NCBI GenBank assembly: GCA_916613615.1 | Contig: OU744734.1 | Coordinates: 32,558,301 to 32,622,300, forward strand | DNA from: Steromphala cineraria | Lineage: Eukaryota > Mollusca > Gastropoda > Trochida > Trochidae | DNA length: 64,000 nt | Direction of reading: 5' to 3' | Part shown: positions 57,832 to 64,000 of the stretch, in pieces | Position numbering within the stretch: the first letter of the stretch is position 1 | Layout: every line of letters begins with the position of its first letter | Position numbers and translations under genes: made by a program | Notes under the pieces: model-generated | Seen by the model: only the letters and a program-made list of their open reading frames with translations | The model's database searches: none | What the model was told of the DNA's origin: nothing

Positions 57832-58191
57832 ATGGCCACCAGGACAAGTCGAAATATCAAAACCTTCGTGTGTCACAAACGAGACTCAAACGAATGGCGG
57901 CTGATTTGTGAACTGAAGGAATTCATTACATCTTACCTCATACAACCCTTAGACAGTATGGTGTCTCTATACCTTCAGGATGCGAACATGTACTTGCGTA
58001 TACCAATGTTTGTGGCAGACGATAAGTTCTTTTGTTTCGTCGTGTGCGGGAGACATTTCAAGTCAACGGAAGGGTTCCCCCTTCTGGATCTCGTCCGCCA
58101 CATTGATGTTTACCACCAGCATTTTTTTATTTACGTGGACGATGTTTCCGATTTTTTTCCCCGGTCAATGGCCACAAGTTCTCACAAATAG
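57832..58191 (+). pseudogene. Decayed DIRS-like reverse transcriptase fragment
   Basis: A 119-codon frame that follows the order of the DIRS reverse transcriptase at 5640-6010: VCHKRDSNEWRLICEL (there VRPKRDSKKWRLIHDM), YLQDANMYLRIPMFV (motif A region, there DLQDAYLHIPIF), FCFVVCGRHFKS (there LRFVLGGRHFQW), then FIYVDDVSDF with an intact Y-V-D-D. The motif B region (LPFG) is lost to a deletion. Diverged from the element at 3200-8447, so a different family member. No terminal repeats seen. Confidence 0.7.
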
Positions 58192-59345
58192 CTCAATTTT
58201 TATATCTAGCGGTTCAGACACTTTGCTTGCTTATAAAGTTATTACTGACAACGCGTGTACGCGATACGTGGGCTGTTTCTACCTTACTCACCTCGCAACC
58301 CAAAGAAGCTTGACAGAAGGCCCCCCCCCCCCCCCCCCACCAAAAAAACAAAACAAAAACAAATATTATGATAATAATTTTAATATATAATTGTTGAAAC
58401 CAAATTTCAGTCCTCATAATGGCAAATCAGAAAGTGGTATATAGTTGAATGTCTCTCACTAACGCAGCCACACACACATGTGACTCCCGCCACACATGTG
58501 TTGCACACCTACGTTTAAACAGTCACAAGCATTGGGTATTTAAAGATCAGTAATGACTTAAATGTCACCTTTTGCACTTCTGAACTTCTTATTTTGATAA
58601 ATACAAGAAGGAGAATTTCCGATCTATTGATATGGCAGATCATTGGATCAGGCATAACTTTCTTAAAAAGAAATTGCAAGAAGAACTCAGTTTCACTACA
58701 CCGTAATAAGCCGTCTGGTGAGGAAGCATGTGCTAACAAAAGATGTAAATACCTTCCCCATTTTGGAAGACCAAAACCTACCACGCCCCAATAAGATAGA
58801 GATTATGATACGCCATGTTGAGCGCCAGTCTTTTGGTTCATGCACCCATCTGAAACAGGCCTGGTTATACCATATTGCCATCTTAGGGAAAAATACTTGA
58901 AAGCATATTATTTCAGATATCCTAATATAAATAAATTCGTTGCATTGTTGTCAAGTTAAAATAGTAATACTATTCAGAATGTCTCTATGTATATATTCTA
59001 TGCCCTTTATATAGACACCATATGATGAATACTTAGATTAGAATGAATTGTACTCATGTTTATACAAATGCTGGTATAATATGGTATGATGACTTTTGTT
59101 TATGATGATTTAACTTTCATTCATTGTTCAGATATGTAAATCATGTATTTAACAAATATACTACAGGCCTATGGCCTTTAAGTATTGAATAAAGTATTGA
59201 GTATTGGCCATATTGTCGCTTGAGAAGACAGGGTGTGAGAAACCGCCTCTCACCTCACATAAATCACCACAAGCGTCAGCGTGGATTATTGTGTGAGGAA
59301 AAGGAGAGATTGAAGAGGAAGATCATTGAGGAGAATACACTGAAA
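58192..59345. other. Rest of the sequence between the transposase halves
   Basis: Holds an 18 bp poly-C run at 58321-58338 and then AT-rich sequence. At 59165-59210, GGCCTATGGCCTTTAAGTAT and AATAAAGTATTGAGTATTG look like a LINE 3' end. 58720-58890 has a plus frame ending FGSCTHLKQAWLYHIAILG without a known match. Confidence 0.4.
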
Positions 59346-59349
59346 GGAC

Positions 59350-59760
59350 GGAAGTAGTTTGCTGCATTCTGTTGATGGGAGAGTCGGTGTATGGAGGGCA
59401 TAATGGTTCTGGGAGGCTCTTTACAACTGAAGACTGGATTTGATGACTATACAATGTTCACTCACAGGCGATCGCTTCATTCAGGAGGTGATATATATGA
59501 TAATTGATCCTTTCAATGACTACAATCTTTCCAAAAGACTCTTCTTCGCGGACGTCAATGCACGACGTCATCCTTCACGTGCTGTAAACCAGCATCTGGC
59601 AGGAGCTGTGGTACGAATTCTATGGCAAGCATTATCTCCTGATTTTAACCCAATCGAACGTGTTTGGGATAACGTTGGCCGGCGGGTACTAAAGAGGCAT
59701 CCCCCTCTACAAAATCTGAATGCATCTCTCCAGTAGTAGCAGCGGATACCGATGGAACAA
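59350..59760 (+). pseudogene. Tc1/mariner transposase relic, C-terminal half
   Basis: Begins with a degenerate G-x-S-V-x-x-x-G-G block and LTGDRFIQEVI (where the family has N-L-T-x-x-R-Y-x-x-x-I-L), then FFADVNARRHPSRAVNQHLA (family x-D-N-A-R-P-H) and LSPDFNPIERVWDNVGRRVL (family S-P-D-L-N-P-I-E-x-x-W with the final catalytic Glu kept). Two stops follow near 59735. It continues the sense of the half at 55925-56218, so one old copy was probably split. Confidence 0.85.
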
Positions 59761-59764
59761 TTTA

Positions 59765-60857
59765 GAAGGGGGCGGTACGAGGTGGTAGTACATGTCACCG
59801 ATGGTTTTATTTTATTCCTGGGGCACTGGCCCACTTTATTTAAGCTATTGTTCCCGGCTGGCACACACCAAGATCCTGGTCCGACGATACTTAAAACTCA
59901 AGTCTTTTAGATTTCAATTCCTGAACTTTTAGTTCTCATACCGTTACAAAACATCACTTCCAAATGATGAAATGATCGTTCTTTCGGTTAAAATTTGTTC
60001 TTGTTTTTCTTAATTTCATACCATAGTTCCATGAAAGTCACCCTTCTGTTAAAAAAATCAGGGGAGTGTTTAAGCCTTTTTTTGCTTTGTATATTATGCA
60101 CTATTCACTATTAGCTAACGTACACTATATATACATCATCTAGCTGCCGCATGTGTGAGTACGTGTACTAGTGTCTAGCTGTGTACTGGTGTCGCCAGGA
60201 TATGTACTTAGTATCATCTACTTACACATACATGTAACCAATATAGTGAACAAGCACACAAGCGAAATGAAATAGCATCACAAAGAATGTATTCAACATT
60301 TCTTTTTGAAACACAGAAGAGCTGGATACTGTGGATGAGGTGGTTGTCTGCTTTGAAGATTCCATTAGACTCAGATATTTGTAAACAAAGTCAGGCCAAC
60401 TGTTATCTCGGCAGTGAGCAAATGGAAACGTTAACTGTTATTGTATTGTGTGAAATATCCTGTTTATGATAATTTTGTACGTTTTTGTCCTCAATTGATG
60501 GAGAAAATAAAAAAATAGTTTTCTTAAATACGGAAATGTTATTTTAGTTATACATGCCTAGTGTTATTTAATTTAGATGTTCTGATTGTTGAAAATCAAC
60601 GTATTAATGCTGAACAGTTACAAATACAACAGACAGATCGGGATTTCTTTTGCTCCTTCCATTACATAGTTTACAGTTTATGTTAACCGTAACGAGAAGA
60701 CGAGATGAACAATGTTCAGAGTAAAAAGGTATAGCGTCAATCTTGAAGGCCAGCTAGGGCAAGTATTCGTGATGGTAAATACGGCTGAGTGACTATGTAG
60801 ATGAGATAGCGCCGCTACGTCAAGACGGTATTAAGGTACTCGAGTTGTGAGTGGGAA
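59765..60857. other. Spacer with no recognisable gene
   Basis: AT-rich, no array or motif. Flank of the transposase relic on the left and of a candidate first exon on the right. Confidence 0.45.
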
Positions 60858-60968
60858 ATGTTTGACATGCGAGAGCTGGTGTACAGTGAGTGCCGAGTTG
60901 CCAGGACAAGGACGTCCCTCCACCACCTCTATCTGCCGCTGTCCTCTTGCTCTCGGCACGCCCGCCAG
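60858..60968 (+). CDS. Candidate first exon of a plus-strand gene
   Basis: From ATG at 60858, 37 codons run to CGCCAG followed by GTGAGTGAG, a near-ideal donor, ending in phase 0. The sequence is GC-rich and reads FDMRELVYSECRVARTRTSL. Phase 0 fits the candidate exon at 63892. Product not recognised; it could also be an internal exon. Confidence 0.4.
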
Positions 60969-61765
60969 GTGAGTGAGTGTCTATATACCTACATGCACAC
61001 CCCGCCCGCTGCCTGCAGGCCTGGCTCCATCCTCTCTACCTTGCACAGGTTTACCCTCACCTCGACCCCTTCTTCCATATAAAACCATCATAACGTCTTC
61101 AGATCACACGTATACACGGGCACTGCTAGAGAGCCATGTGTGGTACCTGTCACATGTGTCTGTCTCTATCTTTCGGCAAAAGTTATTTTTACTTTTAGCT
61201 ACCGTATGATGCCTAAGAACACTTGCCAAAAATGTAAGCATTTCGCGACAGTATAAGCAGGCTTGTTTCCATGGTAACTCAACAGTCTCGCACATTTAAC
61301 GGTATTTCCAAATTGTTCGCGAGACTAAAGACTTTGACACACAGACAAATTCATATATACAGACAGACAGGGAAAGATACATTCACACATATATGGTACA
61401 CCGAAACATTTCGACAGACGTTATGAGATATATGTATGTACACCCACGTGAATGCCTGCACACACGGGACATATGCATTCACACAGCTAGACCTTCCAGA
61501 AGATACAATATGCGCTATGCAGAGACAGATCTGTGCAAATGTACATGCTTTGCATATCGTGGTAAATATAGTGCTAACGCCAGCTAGAATAGTTCGCTTT
61601 CCGCATGTGTGCACAATGCTCTAGTACAGTTTGATACAGTGTGAAGATGGACAATTCACACATCAAAGTGCTCACAGAACGTTGTATCCGCGCGGCTACT
61701 ACATGAACATGGGGTTTATACAACATGTGTTAGAGAGAAAGAGAGTGAGATCTTTTCGGTTCTAA
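60969..61765. other. Intron or spacer
   Basis: No supported feature. Short ACAC/ACAG-rich stretches (61340-61420). Confidence 0.4.
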
Positions 61766-62134
61766 CTACCGATAAACAGGTGCGTGTAACTCATCGCAGA
61801 CATAAACTGAAGCTGTTGATCCAGCAATTTTCATTACTTCTGATGCAACCCATGCATAAATGAATTTTAGTTTCCATTTCAAGCTGTTGTTGTGAGATGT
61901 AAAAACAACGTGTGAATACTGGTACAATACACCTGAAATGTTTGTAGAAGTATTATAATACTGAATAACCTTCATCTTTTTTACTGAAACACTAACATAT
62001 TCTATCTGCTTAAATGCTTGTTCGACAATAAACAATAAACAGTATTCAGGGGAACTTAATACAACTATTGTCTTTGACCGCATAAACTGGTGTATATGTA
62101 ACACGAATGTGGGAGCCTCTATAAACTCCGCCAT
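61766..62134 (-). CDS. Unidentified 122-residue minus-strand ORF
   Basis: ATG at 62134 to TAG at 61766, uninterrupted, in an AT-rich region where such length is uncommon. Reads MAEFIEAPTFVLHIHQF, then a hydrophobic block IVVLSSPEYCLLFIVEQAF, and ends VYVCDELHAPVYR. It could be a small single-exon gene or an exon. The array of 62 bp units starts exactly at its start codon, so its leader is a repeat. No family recognised. Confidence 0.4.
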   Translation of the reverse strand: MAEFIEAPTFVLHIHQFMRSKTIVVLSSPEYCLLFIVEQAFKQIEYVSVSVKKMKVIQYYNTSTNISGVLYQYSHVVFTSHNNSLKWKLKFIYAWVASEVMKIAGSTASVYVCDELHAPVYR

Positions 62135-63004
62135 GGACTTACTGTGTACAGAACGTTACGTACATATTCTACACACTATATCATATAATATATCATGGAC
62201 TTACTGTGTACAGAACGTTGCGTACATATTCTACACACTATATCATATAATATATCATGGACTTACTGTGTACAGAACGTTGCGTACATATTCTACACAC
62301 TATATCATATAATATATCATGGACTTACTGTGTACAGAACGTTACGTACATATTCTACACACTATATCATATAATATATCATGGACTTACTGTGTACAGA
62401 ACGTTGCGTACATATTCTACACACTATATCATATAATATATCATGGACTTACTGTGTACAGAACGTTGCGTACATATTCTACACACTATATCATATAATA
62501 TATCATGGACTTACTGTGTACAGAACGTTGCGTACATATTCTACACACTATATCATATAATATATCATAGACTTACTGTGTACAGAACGTTGCGTACATA
62601 TTCTACACACTATATCATATAATATATCATAGACTTACTGTGTACAGAACGTTGCGTACATATTCTACACACTATATCATATAATATATCATGGACTTAC
62701 TGTGTACAGAACGTTGCGTACATATTCTACACACTATATCATATAATATATCATGGACTTACTGTGTACAGAACGTTGCGTACATATTCTACACACTATA
62801 TCATATAATATATCATGGACTTACTGTGTACAGAACGTTGCGTACATATTCTACACACTATATCATATAATATATCATGGACTTACTGTGTACAGAACGT
62901 TACGTACATATTCTACACACTATATCATATAATATATCATGGACTTACTGTGTACAGAACGTTGCGTACATATTCTACACACTATATCATATAATATATC
63001 ATGG
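62120..63004. repeat. 62 bp minisatellite (about 14 units)
   Basis: Unit CATGGACTTACTGTGTACAG + AACGTTGCGTACATATTCTA + CACACTATATCATATAATAT + AT, 62 bases, with only G/A variation at GTTGCG and CATGG. On the minus strand every unit repeats ACAGTAAGTCC-ATG, the sequence before and at the start of the 122-residue ORF. Confidence 0.96.
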
Positions 63005-63392
63005 AACCTACTGAAATACTTGTACAACATTAAGTGCTAGACCCTTCACAACGCAGCGTTTGCTCAACAGAAAAAAAACATGTGTAAACATCTGAATTTA
63101 GCATTGCACCATCATTAAGAATAATAGACCATATCTTAGTGAAAACACCGAAACGTTGTCGATATTTATTTTCTGGTAAAAGATAGTTTATGTCATTTTA
63201 AAATTCCATGTTTAACCCTTAAAACGTTAGATATAAATGTGAAACTTGATCTATTTCTTCACCATGCCATCTACATCTATAACGCTGCACATAGCTAGAG
63301 AATCGTTTATACTATTTGGAAATTCCCAAACGCGAACACTCCTGGGGCCAGAGTTTGGCAATGAGTTAAAAAAACAATGACATTGTCAGGTT

Positions 63393-63600
63393 ATCAATAC
63401 TTAAGCTCAGTTTGTAGAGTGTCCCCTCGTCAACCTGAAGACCGGGGGTCGATTCCCGGTCACGTCATACTAAAGGACTTTAAAAGATGGGACTTGCTGA
63501 ACACTCAGCACTGTAAGGGCAGAACAACGCTTAAACTGCGCTGCACTGTGGCTGTCGGGTGCAATTGACACAAAAATTCCATTTACCTTTACTTACGACA
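63393..63600 (+). mobile_element. tRNA-derived SINE fragment
   Basis: A-box AAGCTCAGTTTGTAGAGTG (63402 on) and B-box GGGTCGATTCCCGG (63446 on) at tRNA spacing. The body has GGGACTTGCTGAACACTCAG, a CACTCAGCA-type block seen in other invertebrate SINEs, from memory. No intact tRNA: the anticodon arm does not fold well. Confidence 0.7.
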
Positions 63601-63891
63601 ATAAAGTGTTTTTCCTTTTATTATCATTAACAATAATAATAATTAAGTTGGCCTCCTTCAGCATAAATGCATGTCTATACACGCCACCCCATTCTCTATG
63701 TCTGTCTGTATGTCTGACTGTTTATTTCCCCTTCGATGACACTATGCATTGTTTATCCCTATAGTGCCTTTCATTTCTTTGAATATTAACTGCACACTTA
63801 ATGACTGCCTGAAACGATGAAGTATGGTAGGTAAACACGGCGAGTTTGTATTCATATATTATTCAAATAAATACTTGATTTACTCTCTCAG
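63601..63891. other. Spacer before the last exon
   Basis: AT-rich, ending in the pyrimidine tract and CAG acceptor of the next candidate exon. Confidence 0.4.
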
Positions 63892-63990
63892 GTGAATATG
63901 ACCGGGACACGTGGTTTTAAGGGTCACGTGATGTCACTCACTGGAAATGTGGAGGAAAGCGTGAACAAGACAACCAATTTTTCAAAAAAG
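63892..63990 (+). CDS. Candidate internal exon at the window edge
   Basis: 99 bases, exactly 33 open codons, between TTTACTCTCTCAG and a donor CAAAAAAG-GTACCA. Reads NMTGTRGFKGHVMSLTGN, then EESVNKTTNFSKK, phase 0 at both ends and compatible with 60858-60968. Two N-x-T sites. Not recognised; may continue beyond the window. Confidence 0.4.
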
Positions 63991-64000
63991 GTACCAAAGA

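Overview
The window looks like a gene-poor, AT-rich stretch of an animal nuclear genome, most likely a lophotrochozoan and probably a mollusc. The reasons are GT-AG spliced exons in long introns, tRNA-derived SINEs, a DIRS-type tyrosine-recombinase retrotransposon, an L1/Tx1-like LINE, hAT and Tc1/mariner relics and very many minisatellites. The species call is inference. There is no bacterial or organellar signature.

Layout. 1-2435 holds only an AT-rich spacer and one palindromic MITE-like element. 2436-12190 is a nest of transposons: a minus-strand, 5'-truncated LINE is cut twice, once by a complete-ended 5.2 kb DIRS element (about 3200-8447) and once by a roughly 770 bp unidentified insertion (10775-11546). 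12200-17200 is spacer with a second copy of the palindromic element and an old dispersed repeat. 17214-21974 holds two phase-compatible plus-strand exons of a cysteine-rich secreted or GPI-anchored-like protein.

About 21268-35268 is a direct tandem duplication. Each unit has the cysteine-rich terminal exon (identical in both copies), about 2 kb of shared 3' flank, a 1.7 kb segment and a long array of a 43 bp satellite. The 1.7 kb segment is inverted in one unit relative to the other, and unit B alone carries about 1.1 kb of extra sequence. The satellite appears to have grown out of the 5' half of a tRNA-like sequence.

36000-50577 is the 3' part of a minus-strand gene. Six exons have matching splice phases, total 939 coding bases (313 codons including stop) and are separated by introns full of SINE-like repeats and minisatellites. 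I could not identify the product. 50580-59765 is intron or spacer with hAT-like MITEs, palindromes, a SINE and a Tc1/mariner transposase relic split by about 3.1 kb that includes a decayed DIRS-like reverse transcriptase and a 40 bp array. 60858-63990 has two phase-compatible plus-strand candidate exons around a 122-codon minus-strand ORF and a 62 bp array.

The most unusual pattern is that several minisatellites begin at a gene boundary: a splice acceptor (45 bp array), an exon start (about 58 bp array), a stop codon (31 bp array) and a start codon (62 bp array). No immune, toxin-antitoxin or other operon-like system is present. Identifications rest on reading motifs by eye; no database search was run.
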